A stretch of DNA of 64,000 bases from the NCBI RefSeq assembly GCF_000471905.2, contig NW_006498549.1, positions 90,857 through 154,856 of the forward strand, written 5' to 3'. Source of the stretch: Amborella trichopoda. Lineage: Eukaryota; Streptophyta; Magnoliopsida; Amborellales; Amborellaceae. Made by a program: the position numbers and the translations under genes. The notes below the pieces were generated by a model. The model did not search any database. It had not been told where the DNA came from and was given only the letters and a program-made list of their open reading frames with translations. Within the stretch, counting starts at the first letter, position 1. Every line of letters begins with the position of its first letter. Shown piece after piece: positions 10,669 to 22,300 of the stretch.

Positions 10669-12239
10669 GGATGCTCAGAAGCTAACCTAATTGATGATAA
10701 TTACAATTTATTTGAATTAAAGAAAAATAAAAAAATAAAGTGTAAAATGACATTTTTGCCCCTGCTCAACAATACATGTAACTCCAAAATAGTCCCTGCT
10801 GCTGCCCTAGAACGTGTGCGATCGTCCATGGATGATTTGGAGTTTCTTTGGAGCTTGTTTGATCAAAATATGATTGCTTTCTTGTTGGGCTCGGCCTGAC
10901 GATCGATTTGATACCAACCTCGAACCACGGTTTGTGTTTTTAGGCCACAATCATGTGACTCGAAATTTGGATGAATCTTGAAAACTTCCAATCGATGGTG
11001 CACTCATGTCTTGATTTGTTTTTGTGATTTTCTCACTGTATTGCACTGAGCATGCCATCACGATCATGTTGCAACAAACGCAGCTTGATTTTGTGCTCGA
11101 ACGAAGATTTTACCATTGAAATTCAACGGCTAGAATTTGCAGCAATTTCGATGCATAGGTGTGTGAAATCTGGCTGTTCATCACGTATGGGGTTCAGACC
11201 AATGGTGGCCCTAGACCTTATGCACACGATGGAACTAGTTTCATGTTGAGTAGATGTGCGACTGCCGTGATATGGATGCTCGAGCGAGATGTGTCGGTGC
11301 TGAATTTCCTATGACCTTTACCACAAATCGCCAAATTTTCTCTAGTTTTTCTCCCTGATCGGGCATTGTCACGGGGCGTGCCGTATATCAAAATGCTATT
11401 CTTGACAATACGAACACGCTTACAAAATTTGAGCCTAATCTGTCTCGAAACGAGGGAGATATGGCTCTCAGAACTTACTACCCAAAAATGTGAAAACAGT
11501 CACCAATAATGGTGATTTGGTGCAGGGAGGGTGCAGGGGAATAGTGTGCAGTCTACCTCTTTTTAGTATTTTACACATAACTTTATCCTAGAGCTCTTGA
11601 TTAAGCCGAAACTTGACCCATAGGTATTTTACATTGTGCCGGATCCAATGGCGATGGTCCCATAGCTGTATGACACACCAAAAATAGAGTTATAGTTATG
11701 GGGTCCATTTTAGGTTACTAGAGACTGATTTTTTTGAAATTGTTTCTTTTTCTACACTTCCTTGTACATGTAAGAATGTGGCGAAACTTGACAAGTAGCA
11801 TTTGGAAGCGCTTAGGAACATTTTCGCCCTTTTTGGGGCAATTCTGAGACTGTAAAAAATTCCACTTACATCAGGGCTTTATTGATCAGCTTCTTCTTTT
11901 ATTCCACATCGAGGACCCAAGGTGTTGAAAAATGTATTCATACAGCTTCTTCCGTTGAATTTTGTGCTTCGAGAGAAGCTAGAAAGACAACATTCGAAAA
12001 ATTTCCTCGGCTTTATTATTTTTTTCTTCTTATTCACAGGACCACATGAACGTCAAGGAGATATCGCCACAATGCTGTAATTAGGATGCTCAAACATTTG
12101 GATGAAATGTGCAGGTCCATCAATGGAGACTTTAAGGGGAGAAGAGATTTTTTTGAGGGATCCTGTCAATGTCCTCACCCTCAAGGGAGTGTGCTCGTGT
12201 GTGAAGGCGTGTTTAAAGTCATGCCTCCTAGACATGTGC

Positions 12240-12650
12240 GAAGTAGTTTAACGTCATGCAATCAGAACGTGCATTATGTTTAAGGTCATATAGCTTGGAC
12301 CGTGGCTATGCAGTTTTGAGTCATACAGCCTGGATCATGCAATTTAAGGTTGTGCAATTAGACCTCCTCTATAGTTTAAGGTCGTATAGTTTGGACCATG
12401 ATGTTAAGCATTTTAGCATCCTGCGGTCACAACATGCACTATAGTTTAGGGCCATACAGCTGAATCGTGCAGTTTAAGGTTGTATAGTCTGAACCATGAA
12501 ATTTAGGGTCATGTATCTAGACCATGGCTACAGTTTAAGGTCGTATCGTTTGGGTGGTTTAAGGTCGTGTAACTAGACCTCCGCTACAGTTTAAGGTCAT
12601 ATAGTTTGGACCATGCAGTTTAGGATTGTGCATCTAGACTTTGTGTGAGT
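12240..12650. repeat. 35-bp-type array (TTTAAGGTCGTATAG), inverted relative to 1,060-2,530
   Basis: Words such as TTTAAGGTCATATAG and TTGGACCATG recur irregularly every 35-60 bp. It is the reverse complement of the E1 array. Confidence 0.75.
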
Positions 12651-13179
12651 CACCATGTAGGTGAAGCTCCATAGGAATATGTCTGTGGATGGTAGTCCGA
12701 CTCCTTGGGGATAAAATGGTTAAGGCCATACACAAGTAGAGAGCTCAGATAGGGATGGTGGCCAGACGAGGGATGGCAAATAGAAGCAGACTTCATTGGG
12801 GTTTAGGGGGTAAGTGTGATTTTTTGGTGTGAAAGGTAGGTTTATGAAAGGTGACTTGATCCCTTGGGGATTAGATAGCTTGGTGCGAAACAGACCCACT
12901 AAGGATTGAAGAGGTAAGCATGATCCTTACCTCCACTGGGGATAATGGGCCGCAGTACGGTTGTGACTCCTATTGGGGATGAGGGACAGTGGCCTGCTGC
13001 TGACTCCATTGGGGATGACAGGTCACGGCCTCGGTGCAACTGCACTGGGGATAGTGGCATAACACACGACGGTAACCAGGTGCTAGCACGTGTGTAGCAT
13101 TAGCATGGGGAGTGTAACACACAAGGTGGAGATCATGGGTGGTCATTGGCACCAGTCACACAGGCGACGCATGCATGGC

Positions 13180-13400
13180 ACTGGGCATAAATTACACAGA
13201 TGACACTGGTCTTGATTGGTGCTATGCACAAATTACATAGGCGGCGCTGATCACAAGTTACACAGACGACGCTGGTCACAAGTTACAAAAGCGGCACTGG
13301 TCACAAGTTACACAGGTAGCGTTAGTAACAAGTAACACAGACGTTACTGGTCACAAGTTACACAGACAGCATTGGTGACAAGTTACACAGACGGTGGTGA
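13180..13400. repeat. 25-bp tandem repeat (GTCACAAGTTACACAGACG)
   Basis: At least six consecutive exact 25-bp units near 13,250-13,400, with degenerate units before. It lies directly upstream of the + strand TATA at 13,591. Confidence 0.85.
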
Positions 13401-13499
13401 CCTGTGTTCGGGCCTCTGGTCTGAGCCAGACTAGGCCCTGGTCCTTGATGTATGAGGTTTCATGGGGGACGGTAAACCTTCGTTCGGGCCTCGAGTTTG

Positions 13500-13650
13500 A
13501 GCCCCATCCTGTCCTGCCTATCGTCGTTTGATCTTTTAGGACCTGACTGGTATTTTCAATTTGTGAGGGGTATTTGAGGGAAGCATCAACTATATAACGG
13601 AGAAAAACCCCATTTCACCATTTTACCGAAAGAAAAACTGGCTAAGGCAA
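13500..13650 (+). promoter_or_regulatory. Opposite-strand promoter in the E2 3' region (TATATAA at 13,591-13,597)
   Basis: CTATATAACGG is followed by an AAAACCCCATTT leader word also found after the TATA at 57,716-57,726. Upstream words (CGTTTGATC, TTTGTGAGGGG) match the E1 copy. It points away from the LTR, against E2 transcription. Downstream frames such as 13,742-13,996 show no family I recognise. Confidence 0.65.
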
Positions 13651-14339
13651 TTTTGTTAGTGAGAGAGAGAGTGGGAGGCTTTCGGCTAGGAGTTCTGTAT
13701 GGAACACAGGACACTCGTGTGAGGGTTGCTGGATTCTTCTGGTGAGAGTGCGAGAAATTCCAGTAGGACACTCATGGGGGACTTGTTTCATTGGTCTGTC
13801 GGTAATAACTCCGGCAAAGAAAGTTCTGGCTGCATCACATAGGGAACGTGGGACTTTCACGGGGTTCACTGCTATTCTCTTGCGAGTGTTGAGGGATGCA
13901 GGGGTTTTGAAGAGTTTGTCGGGATTCCAACAGTGGTTTTGGGAGTATCCGAGAAAGGGAAAAGGGGTGGAAGTTGCAGCACGGAGCTACCAATGAACTT
14001 CCACTAGTTTTTTGGAGTCTTCTGGTGGCTCAGTGCCATCGAGAAGAAGAAGGGAAGGTGCCACAGTGGATTCCCAACAAGTGAAGAGGTTTCCCAGTGA
14101 GAAACAGAGAGTCACAGGGCAAACGGGCAAAGGGAGGTGAGCGGTAGTGGGGAGACGAAAGGCCATAAGCAGTGAACGGCCACAAAAAGGTGAATTGTCC
14201 TGGGGGAGTCGAAGGGGTCTTGAAGAGTTGAATGGTCACCTATAGCCGAAGGGACATGGAAACCGAAGGGTAGCAGGGAGACGAAGAGTCTTGAGGAAGG
14301 TAGATAGTCACCATCACTGACAATCGAAGCGTCGCGAGC

Positions 14340-14570
14340 GAACACATGCGGCGATAGAAAACACAGCCAGCGTTAGCCCTTTGTCAGACACAGCCAGTGT
14401 TAGTCCTTGAATACACAGCCAGCGTTAGCCCTCAAGAAACGCAACCAGCGTTGGACCTTAGAAACACAGCTAACATTAGACTTTTGAAGATGCAACCACC
14501 ATTAGCCCTCAGAAAATGTAGCCGGCGCTGGACCTTAGAAACATAGCCGACGTTGAGTCACGCGCGACGA
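14340..14570. repeat. 25-27-bp tandem repeat (ACACAGCCAGCGTTAGCCC)
   Basis: About eight units downstream of the opposite-strand TATA. A relative with 22-25-bp units is at 60,570-60,885. Confidence 0.85.
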
Positions 14571-15192
14571 TGATCACACACGGCGATGATCTGGGTAGGC
14601 AAAGGGTGATCACCAATGCTAAGGCCTGGCTTATAAGAACTTGTTGAAGGCCAAGTCCTCAAGCACAATTGTGAAATCCATGTTGTTATGTGGAAGGGCT
14701 CTCACTAAGAACAGGGTATGCTCTCCATCATAGGACAGTCTGCTTTGTATGTTTGATATACTCGATCAAAGCGCTTCCACCTTCTTCTAATGTGAGAGCG
14801 ACTTTTGGCCTATAACCGTCCTCTCCTCATATGCAAGAGCAACACTGAGGTTAGCCGTTCTCTTTTCTTCTGATGGGAGAGAAATTTTTGGCATCTAACC
14901 GTCTTTCTTTCCTCAAATGCAAGAGCAACACTGGGGTCAGTCGTTCTCTTTTCCTCTGTTGCAAGAGCAACGCCGGGGTCAGCCATTCTCTTTTCCTTAA
15001 GTGCAAGAGCAATATTGCATAATAGATTTGTAACCTCCCTAATAATGCGTTTTTTGGTTTGTAACCTCTTTTAATGCAACAAAAGAGTTTAAATTTCATT
15101 GAAACTATCTTGCTTTTTTTTCTTTCCCTCTTTTTGCCCTACTTTTTATTTGTACTCCCTTTTTGCCACGTATTGAGTCTTTTGAGAGCGTA

Positions 15193-16450
15193 TCAAGGAT
15201 AATACTTCTTTAGATATCGCCCATTGATGGGGGGCATCGCCTCCTTTCCGTTAGGATGCATCAGTATGTAAGCCCCATTTGGCGAGGTGTTTTTTTACTA
15301 TAAATGGGCCTTCCCATTTAGGTTCAAACTTCCCTTTACGCGAGCCATGCATAACGATGTGAGTCTTGACAGCTAGAACCAGATCTCCACTGGCAAATGA
15401 GAACACCTGGACTAGCTTGTCAAAGGCCCTCTTCATTCTTCCTTGGTTGACTTGTTGATCTTCAAGCCTGTTTTCATCAAGTGCATCTAATTCTTGATAC
15501 CGAAGCTTAACTCTCTCATCTTCAGTCAGCCCTTGATGTATGGCGACCCTTAGTGAGGGCAGTTGAATCTCAAGGGGTAAGACTGCTTCACCTCCATAAA
15601 CCAAGGAATAAGGAGTGGAATTAGTGGCATTTCGTGCGGTGGTGCAATAGGCCCACAACGCTTCAGAAAGGTTCTCATGCAAGTTCTTTTTTGACTTTGA
15701 TACTGACTTCCTTAAAATGCTGCATAGGGTTTTATTGAAAGCCTCGGCTAAGTCATTCGCCCGAGGGTGGTACATAGTTGAGTACTTCAACTCGAAACTG
15801 AACTGGTTAACCAAGCGATCAATGTGATGTTTGTTGAATTGAGGGCCGTTGTCAGAAATAATTAAGTGAGGCACCTCAAACCAGTATAAGATATGATGCC
15901 GCACAAAATTAGCAATTGCGGCCCTCGGGACTTGCTTAAAGGGAACTGCTTCAACCTGCTTGAAAAAATAATCTGTAGCCGCTAGAATGAAGACATGGCC
16001 CACAGTTGAAGGAGGATCTATAGGTCATACAATGTCCATTCCCCATTGTGAAAAGGGCCACGATGCCACTGTAGGATGTAGAGGCTCCGGAGGCTTATGA
16101 ATAAGGCTCGAGTGCATTTGGCACATCTGGCATCTCTTGGCATAGTTCAAGGAGTCGACAACCATTGAAGTTCACTAGTACCCCATTTTACATATCCGAT
16201 CATAGAGCTTAGGGCCGGACTGATGCAATCAACAGATGCCTGAATTGTACTTCTTCCAACACCTTGTTTGCCTTTTGTGCGTCTACCCATCTGAGGAGAA
16301 TGCCATTGAAAGATCGGTGAAATAGAGTATCCCCTTCGAGGAGGGTGTACTTGGTAGACATCTGACGCACATTGTTGTGCCCAGTATGATCTTCACAAAG
16401 CCTATTATGCTCTATGAAATTGTTGATTGGCTCTCTCCAATCTTCCACCT
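15193..16450 (-). pseudogene. E2 integrase (Tat lineage), broken
   Basis: It would insert the element's cDNA into the genome. Read on the -, the zinc-binding region around 16,080-16,200 still shows the CQMC pair. The core follows with MDIV (first Asp; an in-frame stop follows it), SDNGPQF (second Asp) and NDLAEAF (Glu), the last two separated by 35 residues as in DD35E enzymes. The longest open piece, 250 codons, is 15,251-16,003. The C-terminal GKFEPKWEGPF motif is typical of Ty3/gypsy integrase. A frameshift near 15,240 separates it from the usual RYLKKYYP end, which can be read in another frame to the stop at 15,193. Stops upstream at 16,020 and 16,175 confirm it is dead. Confidence 0.9.
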
Positions 16451-17046
16451 ACCCAATTTCTACACATAATGGATCGAAGAACTCTGGTTCATGTTTTTGA
16501 ATATCAGCTCCTAGACTTTGCGACATTTCTTGCTCAGCTTTAATGACATCTTTGGCTGCCAGAAGTACCCCGAATGGGTAAGGCGAACACTCGGGAAGGA
16601 GGACTCTTTCATCATTCGTGTCAACCTCAGTTCTCAGTTCAATGTGTCTCCACCCCGCCACCCAAATGGGCATGGGCCCTGGTGAGGACAATTGAATAGT
16701 AGCCTCGAGTTTTGCACGTGCATCAGACTACGAATTCAACCTCTTGGGGATGTGACTTAAATAAACATCCTCAAATTGAGCCATTTATAAGATTTTGCAG
16801 TATCATGATAAGGCTTGAGGGTACCTTGTCGCACGTCATAGATCCCCTTAAGATGTCAAATAACCAACTCAAAATCACCATAAATATTGTGCAGCTCGAA
16901 GTCTAAATCAAGGCTATCTCCAACCCAATTATAAGGGACTGATATTCTGCCTCATTATGGGAACTGACTTCGGTGAGAGAGAAGGATAAAGGAAGTATCC
17001 CTCCTTTTGGAGTCATGAATACCACTCCGGCGCCTCCTCAATCAGA
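16451..17046 (-). pseudogene. E2 second (archaeal-type) RNase H and linker, broken
   Basis: An extra RNase H after the usual one is the hallmark of Tat elements. Here YFDGAF ends the frame ending at 17,047 and the domain continues in the same direction with GGAGVVF, then NEAEYQSLIIGLE, carrying the expected Asp and Glu, but with stops directly after YFDGAF and later. The piece 16,449-16,691 is the linker towards integrase. The third catalytic Asp region is not clear. Confidence 0.75.
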
Positions 17047-17500
17047 TTAGAAGGCTCCGTCGAAATACATCTCCCAAGGGTGGGCAAGTTCTGCATAGAA
17101 TACTTCTACATTAAGGAGGTCACTTAATAAAGGAGATTCTGCCGACATAGGATGTGCTGCGAGAAAATCAGCCAGGGCTTGACCCTTGACGGCCTTTTGT
17201 GGTACATATGTGAAGTTGAGTTCCATCAACAATAATGCCCACTTAGCAAGGCGTCCTGACACGTATGGACGTGTCATGAGAAACTTTACATGGTCAGCTT
17301 TTGATATGAGTTTCACTTCATGACCGAGCAAGTAGTGACGGAGCTTTTGTACCGCAAAGATTAGGGCTAGGCACATATTCTAGATTGGGGGAAAATTCTT
17401 CTGAGCCCCTTACATTCTGCAGCTATGATAGTATAGGGCGGTCTCTTTCCCTTCGTCATTGTTTTGCTCCAATAATACCTCGAGAGACTCGTCCAGAGCG
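17047..17500 (-). pseudogene. E2 RNase H (RT-linked), degraded
   Basis: It removes RNA from the RNA-DNA hybrid during reverse transcription. The 109-codon frame 17,047-17,376 shows the gypsy signature LIFAVQKLRHYLLGH and the VKGQALADFLAAHP tail common to Tat proteins. The upstream part holds several stops. It sits between RT and the second RNase H, in normal pol order. Confidence 0.8.
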
Positions 17501-18600
17501 ATCACGTACAAGATGAGTGGTTTTCCCAACACCGATGTAGAGAGCACTAGAGGATTGAGTAAGTATCACTTGATGCCATCAAGGGCTGCTTGGCATGCTT
17601 CATCCCACATGAATGGGGAAGCCTTCTTTAACAGATGCGTAAAGGGTTTACAGCGATCTGAGAGGTTCGAGATGAACCTGTGAATATAAGCCAGCTGCCC
17701 TTGAAGGGAGCGTAGCTGTCGCAATGTAGTTGGTGGCGACATTTCCTAAATAGCCTTGATCTTGACTGGCTCTACTTCGAGCCCTTGATGTTTGACAATG
17801 AACCCCAAGAATTTTCATGAGTGCATGCCAAATGCACATTTCAGCGAGTTCATCTTGAGCTGATGAAGGCGTAATCTTTCGAGCACCATTTCAAGATCTC
17901 GCATATGAGTTTCTTTCTTCTCGGATTTCACCACTAAGTCATCCACATAACATTCGACCTCCTTGTGCATTATATCTTTAAAGATGGTTGTCATCGCTCT
18001 CTGATATGTGGCACCAGCATTCTTTAACCCGAAAGGCATCATTGTGTAGAAAAAGACCCCTTTTGGAGTAAAGAACGTAGTGGCCTCTTCATCTTCTGGT
18101 GCCATCTGTATTTGATTGTACCCGAAGTATCCATCTATGAAGGAGAAGACCTGACAATGAACCGTGGAGTCGATGAGAATTTAGGCAAATGGCAACAGGA
18201 AGCCATCCTTAGACAAGCGACATTCAAGTCGTGGAAGTCAATGCAGATCATGATTTGGCCGTTTTTCTTCTTGACTGATACAATGTTTGCTAGCCATTTT
18301 GGGTATTTGACCTCACGAATGAAGCATGCTTACCTGAGCTTTGTCACCTCAGCATCTATTTGCATTTCGAGATCAAGCCTGAACCTTCTTGATTTCTGTT
18401 GGACAGGCTTGACTGATTGATCTAGGCTAAGGCAGTGGACTGTGACTTGGGGCTCTAAACCAGGCATATCATGGTAATGCTAGGCAAAGACATCTCGGGT
18501 TGCTCGCAAGAAGGCAATAAAATTCTCTTTCTCCTCTGACGACATATTTGCCGAGATGAAAGTAGGTCTGGGGTCTGCTTCATCCTAGATTTATCTCTTC
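17501..18600 (-). pseudogene. E2 reverse transcriptase, frameshifted
   Basis: It would copy element RNA into DNA. Read on the -, REVKYPKWLANIV, KKKNGQI and CIDFHDLN lie at 18,150-18,330. After a frame change comes FFYTMMPFGLKNAGATYQR and the active-site YVDD at about 17,945 (frame 17,815-18,105), then thumb and connection sequence with stops. The YVDD box is intact, unlike in E4. Start and end are approximate because the polyprotein is broken. Confidence 0.9.
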
Positions 18601-20126
18601 AAGTTCATCGGCTGTGGCTTGACCACCTTCTTCCCATTTTTCTAGGGCCTCTTGCAACTTCTTATCGTTGGCTTCAGAGGTCTTCTCATTCACTTCAAAT
18701 GTAGAAACCCATGATCCTGACATCTCTGCTTCCAATAGAGCTCCAGTGTAGGACATGATTTTTGCACTTTTCTCTTATTGAGGAGCATAAGGGTTGACCT
18801 CAAACATGGACAACATATCAGGCTACAAGAGTTTGATTTGAAAGTTACAGGGAAGTTGAGATTCAGTAATTGTGGGGCTAGAGGCACCCTCACTGGAATC
18901 ACTCGGTCTTTGCATGGATATCAGCAGTGTTTGCCCCGTGCTGGGTTATGCTTCTGATATTTGGACCATGTGACAAATTTCTTGAGAATAGAAACTTTGC
19001 CCTCTTGATTCATTCAGTAGCTACTCAAAGTCGGGCTTTGTAGGTCACTGGGGTTTCTTCAGCTTTGACTTCCTGCGCTTCTTTGTAGAAGAATATGGCT
19101 CTGACTTGGCTCTTGCCGCCAAGGTGTTAGCAACTGTTAAGAATCTAGGCACTTGGGCTAGCATCTTTCTTAGCCACCTCTGGTGCGTCCTACTTATATT
19201 GTTTTCTTCGAGTTCTATGTCAAAAGTCTCAAAGTCTTGACATTTCAAGGTTGTAGCTGCAAGAGACATAGAAGGGAAGTTGGGGGAAGAAAAAGAAGAA
19301 GAAGATGAATAAGAAGAAGAAGAAGAAGAATATGATGAAGGGGGGTTAGTAGGTGAGGGACATTTAGGGTAATTCCCCTCATCAGATCGATCTGGGTAGT
19401 TTTTTACGTCATCACCAGAGTTGGACGTGTGCAGAGGATCTTTTAGGTCTTTCCCTTGCTTAGACCAATGAGGGTGCTTTTAATGTCGTCACCCTCATTG
19501 GATGTACCCCTTATAGAAGGTGGTTCAGAGATATCCTCTTGATGAGGTGAGGAAGAAAAGATGATTTCCTTCAGGGATGAAGTCCTGTAAGGTCGGCAAT
19601 GGGGGAAGAGGCTTGAGAAATTCTTGCTCAACTGGTGGTTGAGGAATGTTATTCCTTTGGTGAGCAGCCCATGGCGCTCGTCTCTTCGTAGTTTCCTTCG
19701 GAGGTATTTGATCCATCTTACTAAGTTCGTGAACATCCCTAGCTTGACAAATTGCCTCTCACCTTAAGGACTTGAGTATGCTTCGCCCGTGGTATACTTT
19801 CCATGGTTGGGAAGTTTAGGGTTTAGCAGGACCTGAATCGCCATACCCGATCTTGCATCGGGAGGCCCTCTCGCACCGGTGGAGCAGTGATTTGAGGATC
19901 TCCTTCTGGAACGTAACATTCTTCTTGGCATCCATATATTTTCTTTGCGATTTTGTCGTGGAAACTGGAGCACTCGCTCAGGTCATAGCCCCATAGCTGA
20001 TGGTATGGGCACCAATGGTTCTCAGTCCCCCGAGCAAGGCATCAGGGCCCCAAATTCTTTCTTAAGCTCTTCAAGCTTTATCTGACCCTTCTCGTTGGGA
20101 GCCTTGATGACGTCTTTAAGTGTGTT
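18601..20126 (-). pseudogene. E2 protease-to-RT linker region, heavily decayed
   Basis: By position the retropepsin should be here, but I find no convincing D-[ST]-G active site. Recognisable relics are the ESQLPCNF and PDMLSMFEVNPY pieces near 18,780-18,880 and an EEINLG piece near 18,580, which is the start of the RT region in E4. A (GAA)n microsatellite lies at 19,290-19,340. Short frames (19,045-19,269, 19,443-19,736, 19,764-19,973) are fragments. Confidence 0.55.
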
Positions 20127-21561
20127 TCATTCCTCTATGGGGTGGTTGATCCTCCGATGGTAAGCACAGTAACTTGCATGGGTTTCGAGACCAGCTTGCT
20201 TAAGAAACTTTGTCTCAAGCAACTCGATCATGTTCTGCTCTAGCAACAACTGAAGTAGTTTAGGGGTCCATTCTTTTTCAAATGTGTGAACCTTATTCCT
20301 ATGCTTTGCCCAATAATCGTCTCGATTAAGGTTCGCAAGTGGGGGTACCCAACTATATGATTGTTGCTGCTTGCCTGCCTGAGGCACTGTCTTTGCTATG
20401 CCTACCCCTTTGGAGAGGTCCAAAGTCTAAGAGGCAGGCTTCTTTGAATCGTTTACGGTGACAGCCACACTAATTACTCCTTTTTACGGGTTGCCCTGAG
20501 CATTGGTTCGAGAACTGCCATTGCCCTGATTATATCCCTTGCTTGAAGATTGTTGTCGTGACTGGCTATGGTGGCGTGACAAAGTCTCTATGCACATTGA
20601 CTTAGAGATCAGCTCTGACATGAAGGTTGGATTGAAGGCTTCAAGATGTAGAGCGATCTCAGGTTGCATGTTTCACACACAGGTCTAGACCGCTTCCTTC
20701 TCAGGCATGGGATTAGGGAGGCGAGCATCTAAATATCTCCACCTTGCTATGAATTGGTCAACGGGTTCGTTAGGTTCCTAGGTCAAGGTGAGAAGCTCGA
20801 TGGTTTGGACTTCTCTCTCGACCTCATAAAAGCGTTGGAACAGTTCTCCACTTCCTCTCAAGTATGTACTGGATTTGGGGGAAGCGGAGCATACCACCGA
20901 AAGCTGAGCCATTGAGAGTTTCAACGAACTAACGGAGGAGGAGTCTCCAATTAGCCGTTGTTTCAAGACATGTTGCTTGGAAATGCGTGAAAAGCTGGTA
21001 CAGGGATGTCGTACCATTGAATAAGGGAATCTTCCCTTTTTTGTAGTCTGAGGGAAACGAAACCTCATCAATGTACGAGGGGTACGGCTTTTGGTAAAGC
21101 GTTGCACCTTGTATTCTCATGATTTGTCTGTTTTTCAGGCTGTGGGTTACCATACCATCGATGTCTGCTCGTGAGACGAGGTGAGGGATGAAATTTTCAT
21201 GTGAGACCGGAGGAGGAGGCTGCCTTGGAGCTTCATCATCCGAGTGATGGGAATTGGCCTCATGGTTAGCCAAGTGTCACGCGGTTTCCATGCAATCGAT
21301 CTTCTCCATCATTGTGCGCACCATGTCTTCATACCTATTCATGCGCTCTTCGTGAGAGTCGCCAGGTTCATTTACAACCATAACACTGACTGTTTCTCCA
21401 GGGAGGTCAGCCTTAGGCGTAGTCGAATGCTTTTGAGCTTGGCGGGTTGTACACATCGGATCGGTCAGCAAGGGCTCAGCATGCCCTGACTGCCCACGAT
21501 AACAAATGATGACCCGACCACGATAACAAATGATGCCCACGATAACAAATGATGCTACCAT
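20127..21561 (-). pseudogene. E2 gag (Tat lineage), frameshifted
   Basis: The capsid/nucleocapsid precursor. Pieces in order on the -: 21,277-21,561 (N-terminal, HEERMNRYEDMVRTMMEKI), 20,929-21,273 (PHLVSRADIDGMV, then KIPLFNGTTSLYQLFTHFQ, the Tat gag core), a frame change, QFIARWRYLDARLPNPMPE near 20,740, PEIALHLEAFNPTFMSELI (20,484-20,669), and the nucleocapsid-like YCAYHRRINHPIEE at the end of 20,127-20,423. Several stops and at least one frameshift break it. The N terminus contains a short in-frame triplication (21,497-21,552). Confidence 0.85.
21497..21552. repeat. Short triplication of CACGATAACAAATGATG
   Basis: Three copies 17-24 bp apart at the extreme 5' end of the gag frame. It translates to a repeated ICYRG motif on the -. 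It sits exactly where element order becomes abnormal. Confidence 0.8.
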
Positions 21562-21599
21562 GCCCCATCAGTTTCTTCTTCTCTCTTTTTTTCTTTTCT

Positions 21600-21965
21600 T
21601 TTGACGCTTTTGCCCATGATGCCCTTTCAGGTTTTCATCATGTCCGTCCTCTTTTTTGTTTTGGCGGAGGCGTGTTTAAGGTCAGGCCATCATGACCATT
21701 GATTTGGCATGATTTAAGGTCGTCCATCGAGACTTGAGGGCATTTTTAAGGTTCTGCCTCCAAGACCATAGTGATAGTGTGTTTTAAGGTCGTACACCAG
21801 GCCCTAAGGGCATGTTTAAGGTCCTTCCTCTGAGACCATATGTTGTGCAGTTTAACATCGCGCAACTAGGACATGTGCTATAGTTTAGGGTCATATAGTT
21901 GGGACCATGGCTATGCAGTTTAGGGTCTTGCAGTTCGGACCGAGGAGTAGCACTAAATCACTTGT
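21600..21965. repeat. Out-of-place copy of the Tat 3' noncoding array inside the 5' half of E2
   Basis: TTTAAGGTC-type units, beginning with GGCGTGTTTAAGGTC as the array at 12,200 does. In E1 and E2 this array belongs next to the 3' LTR, yet here it lies between a gag C-terminal piece and a gag N terminus. Confidence 0.75.
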
Positions 21966-22300
21966 GGAATCAATCTGCTAGTTCAATTTCCCCATTGTAG
22001 ATGGGATTCTGGATAATGCCTCCAATGGTAATACTCCTCAGTCTTGTGACTAAGTATCCTATGATATTGGCAATAATCGGGCTCATCATCCCTCCCAACT
22101 TCCTTCTGTCTTTTTCCCATAGGTAGTTCGGTCATCCCCATAGATAAGAGAGTGTCAAGAAACTTGGGGATCATGCCCTTGTCAAAGGAATAAAACATGC
22201 ATGATGCGAAAGGCCAAGAAGTGGTTCCACGGTGCTTGAGCGAGCTTTGGATCTGTACTGCCTTGTTGACCCTCTTGGTGAATGCGAGGAAGAGTGGCAA
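21966..22300 (-). pseudogene. Second gag C-terminal fragment
   Basis: The 105-codon frame 21,983-22,300 carries KGMIPKFLDTLLSMGMTELP and PDYCQYHRILSHKTEEYYHW. This is the Tat gag tail with the CxYHxxxxH motif and is equivalent to 20,127-20,240. A second gag end upstream of a gag start means the E2 interior comes from two elements. Confidence 0.75.

Larger units (their letters stand above)
8211..12071 (-). mobile_element. Tat LTR of a second subfamily, 3.86 kb, inserted in or joined to the stub
   Basis: The end TGGTTAGATG at 8,211 is a Tat U5 terminus. Going right there is U5 (8,211-8,520), a degenerate 17-bp-like region (8,690-8,900), GA tract (8,940-9,295), hairpin array, GA tract (10,250-10,500), TATA (10,640-10,647) and U3 to about 12,071. 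U5 resembles the LTR at 25,054-28,958 but U3 and arrays differ, so these two LTRs did not come from one insertion event. No TSD is recognisable (agaag versus atgct). Confidence 0.75.
12072..15192 (-). mobile_element. E2 3' noncoding region between integrase and LTR
   Basis: About 3.1 kb without E2 coding sequence. It contains, left to right, a copy of the 35-bp array (12,240-12,650), repeated TTGGGGAT words (12,690-13,060), a 25-bp array (13,180-13,400), an opposite-strand promoter (13,500-13,650), a 26-bp array (14,340-14,570) and a short region with repeated GTGCAAGAGCAA words (14,830-15,010). Its first 1.5 kb is the reverse complement of the E1 3' region, across the LTR junction as well. 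No recognisable antisense protein remains. Confidence 0.7.

Noticed and set aside
3480-14600. B and C blocks as two separate LTR families lying head to head
   Set aside because: The junction itself is conserved (3,474-3,479 and 12,072-12,075) in inverted copies, so one is an LTR and the other the adjoining 3' noncoding region with an antisense promoter.
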